10,039 bases of DNA from Angelakisella sp. (GTDB lineage: Bacteria; Bacillota; Clostridia; Oscillospirales; Ruminococcaceae). The stretch's first letter is position 1. Every line of letters begins with the position of its first letter. The notes below the pieces were generated by a model. The model did not search any database and was not told the DNA's origin. It saw only the letters and a list, made by a program, of their open reading frames with translations. Of the stretch, positions 1-5,543 are shown one piece after another. A program made the position numbers and the translations under genes. The stretch is taken from assembly GCA_022795575.1 (NCBI GenBank), contig JAAWGY010000064.1, positions 1-10,039 on the forward strand. Direction: 5' to 3'.

Positions 1-78
1 AGTGGCAGGCTCGCGTTCGTCTTCCCGCAGGTGCCGGCGGAAAGCAGCGACCTGCTCTGCGGTGACTCTTCTGGACAT
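1..78 (-). CDS. Partial N-terminus of a probable tyrosine recombinase/integrase
   Basis: A minus-strand reading frame starts at ATG (78-76) and runs off the left edge of the window, giving 26 codons. A clear ribosome site (AGGAGGG, about 86-92 read on the minus strand) lies at good spacing upstream, so the start is well supported. The visible peptide begins MSRRVTAEQVAAFRRHL, continues with a charged RED-ERE stretch and ends in PAT. This pattern, a short helix with F-x3-L followed by an acidic turn and then [SAP]-[AS]-T, is how the SAM-like core-binding domain of many phage-type tyrosine recombinases begins, just before the T-x3-Y motif. The catalytic domain lies outside the window, so the family call is an inference from a short piece. 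It could be another small helical protein. Confidence 0.5.
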   Translation of the reverse strand, partial: MSRRVTAEQVAAFRRHLREDEREPAT

Positions 79-101
79 AAACACATCCCTCCTGAACCGA
101 C

Positions 102-120
102 AAAATAGTGCCTCTATTTT
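102..120. other. Short perfect inverted repeat in the 77-bp gap
   Basis: AAAATAG (102-108) and CTATTTT (114-120) form a perfect 7-bp inverted repeat with a 5-base loop. It sits between the end of the YczE-type gene and the start of the partial recombinase-like gene, both on the minus strand. No T-run follows the stem on the minus strand, so it is a poor terminator. An operator for the recombinase-like gene or a weak processing hairpin are alternatives. Confidence 0.3.
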
Positions 121-155
121 ACCGGGTCGGGAGGAATAATGCCACCCAACACCGC

Positions 156-821
156 TTACACGACGTCCCCGGACAGCTCGTTTTCTGTTCCTACCCCAAC
201 AAAAACCTGCAACGATTTCTCCCAGCGCGCCATCCAAAAATCCGCCATGCCCCCGGTCAGGAAAACCGAAATCAGCGTAGCGGCTCCCCAACTGCCATGG
301 AGCAGGAGCCCCAGCAGGAAGATTGTGCCGCTCACCACCGCGAATCCCCGCCGATAAGGCCAATGTGTTTTAGCACAGAGAGACAGGACCAGCATATCCA
401 GCGGCGCCGCACCACACCGACAAGGCAGATACAGCGCCCGCCCCCCGGCGATGACAGCGGCTCCCGCCAGCGAGAGAAGAAGCTTTGCCGGCAGCGGCAG
501 CTCCCCGGACAGCAGCCGGCCCAAAAGGCCCTCGAAGACTGTGATAAACGGCCCCACCCCAAAGGCGGCAAAGACGGAGCCGATGCGGAGATGGCTTTTA
601 TCCAGCAGCAGAAAGGCGCAAAAGATACCCCCGTTGACCAAAAGGGAGGCCGTCCCCCGGGGGATTCCCCAAGCCTGGCAGAGCCCGTCGCAGAGGGTGG
701 AAACCGGGTCGGAGCCGATCCCTGCCCGGAAGTAGAGCGCCGCGCCAAGGGCCATGGCCATCACGGCCCCCAGCAGCACCACCGCCTTTCTTACGGTATA
801 GCGTCCCTTTTTATGGTCCAT
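156..821 (-). CDS. YczE/YyaS-family integral membrane protein
   Basis: A 221-residue hydrophobic protein with about six membrane segments (near residues 12-32, 56-74, 80-100, 113-132, 160-177 and 178-198). The first segment is followed by the family-type turn AGIGSDP (33-39). GIPRGTASLLVN (52-63) and a second, similar unit, GAAPLDML (137-144), suggest an internal duplication as in the YczE/YyaS/YitT group of Firmicutes membrane proteins. Function in that group is mostly unknown; some members lie beside MocR/GntR-type regulators, as this one does. Start choice: the frame is open to 866, but AGAGGAGGGG lies just upstream of two close ATGs at 827 and 821. The ATG at 821 has about 9 bases after AGGAGG and the one at 827 only about 3, so 821 is preferred. 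The C-terminal tail after about residue 200 is polar. The gene is divergent from the GntR-type regulator with a 135-bp gap, so it may be a target of that regulator, but no clear promoter is visible for it. Confidence 0.8.
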   Translation of the reverse strand: MDHKKGRYTVRKAVVLLGAVMAMALGAALYFRAGIGSDPVSTLCDGLCQAWGIPRGTASLLVNGGIFCAFLLLDKSHLRIGSVFAAFGVGPFITVFEGLLGRLLSGELPLPAKLLLSLAGAAVIAGGRALYLPCRCGAAPLDMLVLSLCAKTHWPYRRGFAVVSGTIFLLGLLLHGSWGAATLISVFLTGGMADFWMARWEKSLQVFVGVGTENELSGDVV

Positions 822-872
822 CTCCATACCCCTCCTCTGTGCTTCTGTCCCTGCCCTCCCGGGCAATGGTCC

Positions 873-901
873 TTGCGGTTTTGCAGCGTTTATGCTATGA
901 T
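873..901 (+). promoter_or_regulatory. Sigma-A-type promoter of the GntR-type regulator gene
   Basis: TTGCGG (873-878) and TATGAT (896-901) are separated by exactly 17 bases, a good match to a vegetative promoter. Transcription would start near 908, about 50 bases before the TTG start at 957. The -10 element lies inside a perfect palindrome. Confidence 0.65.
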
Positions 902-906
902 AGCAT
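892..906. promoter_or_regulatory. 15-bp palindromic operator candidate over the -10 element
   Basis: ATGCTAT-G-ATAGCAT is a perfect 7-1-7 inverted repeat. It covers the whole -10 hexamer of the regulator promoter and lies between the divergent YczE-type gene and the gntR-type gene. GntR/HutC-family dimers bind short palindromes of this size, often in their own promoter, so autorepression by occluding RNA polymerase is the natural reading. The link to this regulator is inferred. Confidence 0.55.
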
Positions 907-956
907 CAGCCTGTACCGGGCACTTTTGGCATCTTTCCCCGAAAGGAGCGTTCCCC

Positions 957-1682
957 TTGAGCCACTCGCAGCACCGCTATTACCGCATTTACCAGGAAAT
1001 CCGGGACCAGATCCTAAAGGGAAACTATCGCGACGGCGACAAGCTGCCCACCGAGTTTGACCTGATGCGGCAGTACAACGTCAGCCGCGACACCGTGCGC
1101 CACGCAATGCGGCTGCTGGTGGAGGAGGAGCTGGTTACGCGGATGGCGGCCAAGGGGACGATGGTAAAATTCAATCCCGCCGAGCGTACCCTTACCCGGC
1201 TGCGGAGCTTTTCGGAGATTATGCAGATGGAGGGAACGCCCACCATCTCCAAAAACGTGGAGGTGGTTTTGCTGGAGGAAAGCCAGCCGGAGATCCGGAT
1301 GGCGCTGGAGCTTTCGCCTCTGCACCACATCTACCGCATCAGCCGGATCCGCTACGCCGATGAGCTCCCCCTTTCGCTGGAGACGGTCTATGTCCCCTAC
1401 CGCCTCTGCCCCGACCTGGAAAACTACCTGCGGCCCCAGTCCTCCCTCTTCCGGCTGTATGAATCGGTCTACCAGCACCGGCTGGGGGAAAGCTCCATCT
1501 CCATCCAGGCGGAGCTCCCCGCCGAGGAGGTGGCCACGATGCTGGGCATCACCGCCACCACCCCCATCCTAAAGACCATCAGCCTGGGGCGGCTGATGGA
1601 CGGAACGCCCCTTTACTACGCCATCAGCCAGTACGAGGGCTCCAAGTACATCTACCGTACCACCATGAAGCGCTATTATTGA
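957..1682 (+). CDS. GntR-family regulator, HutC type (wHTH + UTRA)
   Basis: A 241-residue transcription factor. Residues about 8-70 form the GntR winged helix: GDKLPTEFDLMRQYNVSRDTV (split over 27-47) with the recognition-helix signature VSRDTVRHAM (42-51), then the wing AAKGTMV (64-70). Residues about 80-235 match a UTRA effector domain, with LTRLRSFSE (79-87), the RISRIRYADELPLSLE region (127-142) and the typical end GTPLYYAISQYEGSKY (216-231). Family length is about 240, so the gene is complete. The frame is open far upstream, but AAAGGAG at 942-948, eight bases before TTG 957, and the match to family N-termini fix a TTG start. HutC-type UTRA domains bind small ligands such as sugars, sugar phosphates or nucleoside-like compounds. 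Together with the DraG-fold hydrolase, PfkB kinase and nucleoside importer downstream, this suggests it controls their expression. The last 7 bases overlap the 3' end of the convergent gene. Confidence 0.9.
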   Translation: MSHSQHRYYRIYQEIRDQILKGNYRDGDKLPTEFDLMRQYNVSRDTVRHAMRLLVEEELVTRMAAKGTMVKFNPAERTLTRLRSFSEIMQMEGTPTISKNVEVVLLEESQPEIRMALELSPLHHIYRISRIRYADELPLSLETVYVPYRLCPDLENYLRPQSSLFRLYESVYQHRLGESSISIQAELPAEEVATMLGITATTPILKTISLGRLMDGTPLYYAISQYEGSKYIYRTTMKRYY

Positions 1683-2392
1683 CGCATTCCATCAGGACCA
1701 AAGAAGGGCGTACACCAGCCCTTCTTCTTTTTTATCTCCTCCCACCGGAAGCCATACCGTTCCTCCTCCGGAAAGTCCGGCGGCTGGACCACAAAGATGG
1801 AGCTGGCGGTAAAATAACCGGCCCCTTCCCTGGCGCCTCTGGGGCGCAGCGCCGCCGGCAGGTTCTCCCCAAACTGCCCGTAGAGGACGCAGTGGAGCGC
1901 CGCCACCATCTCCAGCGCCTTTTGCAGGGTGGCCTGTTCCACCGCCCCCCGGCCAGGGAAGAGGAGGGGGTACTCCCCCCGGTACCAGGCCGGCGGTCCC
2001 TCCTGGCAGTGGGCAAAGGGGCACAGCTCCAGCTCCCGGCCGGCGGCAGGCAGGCGGACACGATAGCCGGACAGCCTCATCAGCGGCTCCAGGGCGGCAA
2101 AGTCCCGCCATCCCCAATCCCTGGGGCGGCCCGGGTAGCCGTTGGCCCTCAGGATGCCGCAGAGGTTGTGGTCCAGCTCGTACCGCGCCTCCCGCAGCAG
2201 GCGGTAGACCGTCCAACCCCCGGTTTGCAGCGCCTCGTCGGATGCCCCCCGCCGGTCCAGCAACGCCCGCAGGCGGTTTTCCAAGCCGGAATACTCGCCG
2301 CACAGCTGGTGGAAATCCGCTGCGTAGTCCCGCTCCAGACAGTACCGGGCCGGCGTCCCCGGCCTCCACACCCGGCAGTAGGGACGGTCCAT
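1676..2392 (-). CDS. Uncharacterised 238-aa protein coupled to the DraG-fold enzyme
   Basis: I do not recognise the family. The ATG (2392-2390) shares one base with the TGA of the upstream DraG-fold gene (TGATG), and a GTG one codon earlier is also possible. This arrangement signals translational coupling, and a purine-rich GGGGGGAGGG stretch lies inside the end of the upstream gene. The product is soluble, with no signal peptide or membrane segment. It is rich in Arg, Trp and Tyr, with eight cysteines (6, 18, 31, 78, 124, 129, 168, 227) that include a CPFAHC pair at 124-129. Visible blocks are GLENRLRALLDRRG (36-49), LREARYELDHNLCGIL (66-81), WYRGEYPLLFPGRG (136-149) and YFTASSIFVVQPPDFPEE (193-210). 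The last block is hydrophobic and looks folded. The C-terminus IKKKKGWCTPFF (220-231) is encoded by the terminator of the opposite gene. Co-expression with a DraG-fold hydrolase suggests a role in the same pathway or as its partner. Confidence 0.7.
   Translation of the reverse strand: MDRPYCRVWRPGTPARYCLERDYAADFHQLCGEYSGLENRLRALLDRRGASDEALQTGGWTVYRLLREARYELDHNLCGILRANGYPGRPRDWGWRDFAALEPLMRLSGYRVRLPAAGRELELCPFAHCQEGPPAWYRGEYPLLFPGRGAVEQATLQKALEMVAALHCVLYGQFGENLPAALRPRGAREGAGYFTASSIFVVQPPDFPEEERYGFRWEEIKKKKGWCTPFFGPDGMRQ
1701..1733 (+). terminator. Rho-independent terminator of the regulator gene, inside the convergent CDS
   Basis: AAGAAGGGC (1701-1709) pairs perfectly with GCCCTTCTT (1718-1726) around an 8-base loop, followed by C and six T (1728-1733). 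It lies 18 bases after the gntR-type stop codon. The same bases encode about residues 220-231 of the convergent minus-strand protein; the T-run appears there as a lysine run. On the minus strand the stem is followed only by TTGG, so it is much weaker in that direction. Confidence 0.8.
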
Positions 2393-3453
2393 CACCTTGG
2401 CGCCCTCCCCCCGGCCATGGCTTTCTCCGGCTCGTTTTTAAGGACCACCTCCTCCAGCTCCCGGGCCAGCGCCCGCAGATCGAACCGGTTGGCCTTGTCC
2501 AGCAGCGGCAGGTAGTGCTCCGGGTACACCTCCCAGCCGTGCCACGCCCCGGTGATGGCCCCCACCACCGTGGCGATGGAATCGGTGTCATTGCCGATGT
2601 TTACCCCCCCAAAGAGGCTTTCCATGGGGTCGCCGCCGTAGATCAGCAGCACCCCGAAGGCGGCGGGGACGGCCTCGCTGATCTGGAGGCCGCTCCCCAG
2701 CACCTCCGACAGCTCCCGCAGCGCCTCCTCCGGGCTGTGGGCCCGCATCACCAGCTCGATGGCCAACTCCATCCGACGCAGCACCCGGGCCCCGGCGATG
2801 CTCCTGGAGGCCTCCGCCCCCCGCTTTTCCCCCTCCCGGGCGCCGTACAGCCCCGCCTGCATGACCTCCTTTAAGGTGGGGTGGGGGGTCATGGCGACGC
2901 TTACCGCCGCCGCCACCGCCGCCGCGCCGGAGATGGCGATGTCGTTGTCGTGGGTGGGCAGGCAGGCGATAACGGCGTCGTCGATGGCCCTGTCCACCTC
3001 CCCGGGATGGAGCAGCCCGCAGGGGAAGATCTTCATCGAGGCCCCGTTGGTGGCCCGGTTGGTATGCACCACCACCGTCCCCGGCATCAGCTTGGGGGGA
3101 TTGCCCAGCAGCGCCTCGATGCTGGCCTTGGTGGTTGCCCCCGCAAACTTGTTGTAGTACACCCCCGGCTTGTACCACTCAATCAGGGCCTCCTCCACTG
3201 CCCGGCGGGTAATCTCCCCGTTGGCAACAATGCTTTGCAGAAGGTAATAGGCGATGCTGAAATCGTCTGTCACCTGGCCGCACTCGTTTGTCTGCGCGTT
3301 GTTATCCATAGGCGGTTTGCGGAATTCCCGGACAGGGCCACCGTATACCGCGTTGATTTTGTCGATGCTGTAGGTCTCGGTGATGGCCCCCAAGGCGTCC
3401 CCCGCCGCGGCCCCGATAAAGCTGCCTAAAATTTTGTCGTAATAAACACCCAT
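2392..3453 (-). CDS. ADP-ribosylglycohydrolase (DraG/ARH)-fold enzyme, YegU-like
   Basis: A 353-residue protein with the hallmarks of the all-helical DraG/ARH fold, which binds two divalent metals. These are GAAAGDALGA (14-23), the first metal motif T62-D63-D64, TNGASMKIFPCG (135-146) in the middle, T167-H168 in PTHDND, and the C-terminal metal motif NIGNDTDSIATVVGAITGAW (285-304) with D289, D291 and S292. Key metal ligands are present, so it should be active. Family members remove ADP-ribose from proteins or cleave other N-glycosides; the E. coli relative YegU sits with a PfkB kinase, as here. No protein ADP-ribosyltransferase or nitrogenase gene is visible, so a small-molecule N-glycosidase role is the better inference. 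Start: ATG 3453 follows GGGAG by 8 bases. An earlier in-frame ATG at 3468 lacks a ribosome site, and the frame open to 3744 crosses the divergent promoter region. The gene heads a two-gene minus-strand unit with the unknown 238-aa protein. Confidence 0.88.
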   Translation of the reverse strand: MGVYYDKILGSFIGAAAGDALGAITETYSIDKINAVYGGPVREFRKPPMDNNAQTNECGQVTDDFSIAYYLLQSIVANGEITRRAVEEALIEWYKPGVYYNKFAGATTKASIEALLGNPPKLMPGTVVVHTNRATNGASMKIFPCGLLHPGEVDRAIDDAVIACLPTHDNDIAISGAAAVAAAVSVAMTPHPTLKEVMQAGLYGAREGEKRGAEASRSIAGARVLRRMELAIELVMRAHSPEEALRELSEVLGSGLQISEAVPAAFGVLLIYGGDPMESLFGGVNIGNDTDSIATVVGAITGAWHGWEVYPEHYLPLLDKANRFDLRALARELEEVVLKNEPEKAMAGGRAPR

Positions 3454-3489
3454 AAAAAAAGCTCCCATATTCTTTATTTTTGTTTTTAG

Positions 3490-3498
3490 ATATGATAT
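3490..3498. promoter_or_regulatory. Symmetric ATATGATAT site in the draG-like/pfkB-like divergent region
   Basis: ATAT-G-ATAT (4-1-4) lies upstream of the DraG-fold gene. Its central seven bases, TATGATA, equal the centre of the perfect palindrome on the gntR-type promoter. On the minus strand it contains TATCAT, a possible -10 for the DraG-fold gene with a poor TTAAGA 16 bases upstream. The surrounding region is AT-rich, so the match may be chance. Confidence 0.25.
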
Positions 3499-3507
3499 AA
3501 TTAAATA

Positions 3508-3536
3508 TTTACATCTTAATAAAGATTTGATAGAAT
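3508..3536 (+). promoter_or_regulatory. Sigma-A-type promoter of the PfkB-family kinase gene
   Basis: TTTACA (3508-3513) and TAGAAT (3531-3536) are 17 bases apart in the AT-rich 115-bp gap between the divergent DraG-fold and kinase genes. The predicted start near 3543 leaves a short leader carrying the GAGGAGG ribosome site (3554-3560). An inverted repeat, ATCTT (3513-3517) / AAGAT (3522-3526), lies in the spacer and could be an operator, though it is short and AT-rich. Confidence 0.6.
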
Positions 3537-3568
3537 AGAAGAAAACAAGAAAAGAGGAGGAAGTTTCT

Positions 3569-4531
3569 ATGACACCAGTCCAAGTCGTCGGTTTGGGGCA
3601 TCCTGTCATCAATTTGGGGATTGCCGTGGATAAGCTCCCGGAAAGCGACCACCCCGCCAATCGGTTGGGTATGACCTGGCAGGTAGGGGGGAAGATTGCA
3701 ACCGCCATGTCCTGCATCACCCGCCTGGGCTTTTCCAGCGCCATTGTGGGGCGGGCGGCGGCGGACGCCCTTCCCTATATCCGGCGGGATCTGGCCATAG
3801 ACGGGGTGGATACCTCCCACCTGCTGGCGGACCCCACGGCCCAGGCTTACTTTACCGTCAGCCTGGCCGAACGTGCCACCGGGGGGCGCAGCTTCCTTTC
3901 CGCCCCGGCCCCCGTGGCCGACCTTGCGCCGGAGGAGCTGGACGAGGCTTTCCTCAAAAGCGCCCGGTTCCTCTACCTATGGGGCACCGGCGAGGCCGAC
4001 CTGACCGCCGCCGGGTGGTGCCGGGAGGCAGGGGGACAGCTGGTGTTTGACGCCGACACCTACCACCCCGGCATCGAGGCCATCCTTCCTTTCACCCACC
4101 ACTTTATCGCCAGCGAATATGTTTACCGGGCGCTGTTCGGCCAGAGCGCCGACTACCAGGAAAACCTGCGCCGGCTGTGGGCGCGGCAGGGCAAAGGGGT
4201 GGTCATCGTCACCTTGGGGGCCCGGGGGCTGGCGGGCATCGACGAGCAGGGCAGCTTTTTCCGGGAGGAGGCCTTCCCTGTGACGGTAGTGGACACCACC
4301 GGGGCGGGGGACGTCTTCCACGGCGCCTACACCGCGGGGCGGCTGGCCGGGATGGACGCACGGGAGGCGGCGCGGTTCGGCTCCGCCGTTTCCGCCATCA
4401 AGTGCACCCGCCTGGGCTGCCGCGCCGGACTGCCCACCATGGAAAACGCCCTGTCCTTCCTGCGGGAGGGCCGCTTTGACGAGGCGGAGCTGGAGGAGCG
4501 CTGCCGGCATTGGGAGAAGCTCCCCTTTTAA
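3569..4531 (+). CDS. PfkB-family carbohydrate/nucleoside kinase, YegV-like
   Basis: A 320-residue kinase of the ribokinase/PfkB fold. The C-terminal signature VVDTTGAGDVFHGAY (240-254) contains the anion-hole GAGD with the catalytic base D248. VTLGARG (214-220) is the family strand-turn near the nucleotide site. The N-terminal signature is altered: GGKIATAM (40-47) replaces the usual GG-x-x-x-N-x-A. By hand alignment with ribokinase, the sugar-contacting Asp in the first strand is Asn15, and the motif Asn is Thr45, while the Lys of GGK is kept. The substrate may therefore not be plain ribose. Length is normal for the family. The ATG follows GAGGAGG with 8 bases of spacing, an ideal site. It is transcribed alone, away from the DraG-fold gene and towards the importer operon, and closed by its own terminator. 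Likely role: phosphorylation of the sugar or nucleoside released or imported by its neighbours, as for YegV beside YegU in E. coli. Confidence 0.88.
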   Translation: MTPVQVVGLGHPVINLGIAVDKLPESDHPANRLGMTWQVGGKIATAMSCITRLGFSSAIVGRAAADALPYIRRDLAIDGVDTSHLLADPTAQAYFTVSLAERATGGRSFLSAPAPVADLAPEELDEAFLKSARFLYLWGTGEADLTAAGWCREAGGQLVFDADTYHPGIEAILPFTHHFIASEYVYRALFGQSADYQENLRRLWARQGKGVVIVTLGARGLAGIDEQGSFFREEAFPVTVVDTTGAGDVFHGAYTAGRLAGMDAREAARFGSAVSAIKCTRLGCRAGLPTMENALSFLREGRFDEAELEERCRHWEKLPF

Positions 4532-4541
4532 CGTTTGCCGG

Positions 4542-4576
4542 GGGAGGCGGCGCAGCAGCGGCCGCCTCCCTTTTTT
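4542..4576 (+). terminator. Rho-independent terminator after the kinase gene
   Basis: GGGAGGCGGC (4542-4551) pairs perfectly with GCCGCCTCCC (4561-4570) around a 9-base loop, followed by six T (4571-4576). It fills the 43-bp gap between the convergent kinase and permease genes. On the minus strand the stem follows the permease stop closely but is not followed by T residues, so for the importer operon it would act only as a 3'-end stabilising hairpin or a leaky stop. Confidence 0.88.
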
Positions 4577-5543
4577 ACGGCTCTCCGGCCTCTCCGCCGG
4601 CGCGGAGGCTTTGGAGGGCCTTTTTCTTTTGGCGGCACCGGAGCCGTTTGGTCTCTGCCGCGTAAAAGACCAGCCCCAGTATTGTCACCGCATAGGGGAT
4701 GCAAAGCACCAGCTCCGCCGGGATGGACATGGTCTGCATGGTGTTTGCGCAGGCGTCGGCGATACCAAAGAGCAGCGACGCCGCCAGCGCACCAAAGGGA
4801 TTCCCGCCGCCCATGTAGTCTGCGGCGACGCCGATAAACCCCCGGCCCGCAGCCATGTTCTTGACAAAAAAGTTCATGTAGCCCATGGAAAGGAAGATCC
4901 CGCCCAGGGCGGCGAAAAAGCCGGACAAAGCCAAGGCAAAGAGCTTGATGGCGGTGGCGTTCTTCCCCACCGATTCAATGGCCTCCGGGTATTCGCCCAC
5001 GGCGCGGATCCGCAGGCCGACGGGGGTTTTGAACATGAGAAACCAGACCAGGAAGACGCTGCCAAAGGCCACATAGGTAAGGACATTGTGGCCGGACAGC
5101 ACCTCCCCCAGCACCGGGATGTCCCGGATGAGCGGGAGCTCCACGGTGGGCAGGACCTGGCTGGTAAGCCGCTCCGAGGAGCCCTTATCCCCCGCAAAGA
5201 CATACAGCAGGAAGACGGTGCCCCCGTTTGCCACCATGTTGATGGCGATGCCGGAAAGGAGGATGTCGGTATCCAGCTTGAGGTGGAAGTAGGCCAGCAG
5301 AAAGCCCATCAGCACCCCCGCCAGCAGGGCGCACGCCACGGCAAAGGGCAGGCTCCTTGTGTAGGCGCTTACCAGCACGCCGGTCAGGGCGGTCATCAGC
5401 ATGGTACCTTCGATGGTGATGTTCCGTATCCCCGCCGCCCGGGCGATCAGCGCCGAAAGGGCCGCAAAGATCAAGGGTGTGGTCAGCCGTAGCACGGTAA
5501 ACAGGAAATGTGTCGTAAAGATAGCCCCTATGATATCCTTCAC
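4575..5543 (-). CDS. Nucleoside-type ABC importer permease 2 (BPD_transp_2 family, NupQ-like)
   Basis: A 322-residue polytopic membrane protein, usual length for the second permease of BMP-type nucleoside importers. Hydrophobic segments lie near 12-35, 43-61, 65-88, 93-117, 153-172, 198-220, 249-268 and 276-295. Conserved family blocks are GIRNITIEGTMLM (38-50), TPVGLRIRAVGEYPEAIESVG (173-193, the cytoplasmic coupling region) and AAGRGFIGVAADYMGGGNP (231-249). The start is GTG (5543-5541), overlapping the TGA of permease 1 by four bases (GTGA). This gives translational coupling, with purine-rich AAAGGGGGAAGAAGG upstream. The C-terminus is basic and then Gly/Glu-rich. It pairs with permease 1 to form the membrane channel. 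Sugar or branched-chain amino-acid permeases share the fold, but the BMP partner argues for a nucleoside-like substrate. Confidence 0.9.
   Translation of the reverse strand: MKDIIGAIFTTHFLFTVLRLTTPLIFAALSALIARAAGIRNITIEGTMLMTALTGVLVSAYTRSLPFAVACALLAGVLMGFLLAYFHLKLDTDILLSGIAINMVANGGTVFLLYVFAGDKGSSERLTSQVLPTVELPLIRDIPVLGEVLSGHNVLTYVAFGSVFLVWFLMFKTPVGLRIRAVGEYPEAIESVGKNATAIKLFALALSGFFAALGGIFLSMGYMNFFVKNMAAGRGFIGVAADYMGGGNPFGALAASLLFGIADACANTMQTMSIPAELVLCIPYAVTILGLVFYAAETKRLRCRQKKKALQSLRAGGEAGEP

Noticed and set aside
108..956. Upstream extension of the gntR-type reading frame
   Set aside because: The extension is antisense to the YczE-type gene, has no family similarity, and the ribosome site at 942-948 with the TTG at 957 fits the known N-terminus of the family.
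1692..2591. Long minus-strand frame rich in Gly, Arg and Pro
   Set aside because: This is a shadow frame of the DraG-fold and 238-aa genes, with low-complexity composition typical of GC-rich out-of-frame reading.
2392..3453. DraG-fold gene as a regulator of nitrogenase or an antitoxin to an ADP-ribosylating toxin
   Set aside because: No nitrogenase gene, DraT or recognisable ADP-ribosyltransferase is in the window; the neighbour of unknown family shows no transferase motif that I can see.
3454..3744. Upstream extension of the DraG-fold reading frame
   Set aside because: It covers the divergent AT-rich promoter region and the start of the kinase gene, while ATG 3453 has a ribosome site and begins right before the family's N-terminal motif.
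4476..5492. Long plus-strand frame opposite permease 2
   Set aside because: His, Gly and Gln-rich antisense shadow; the minus-strand permease carries clear family motifs and membrane segments.
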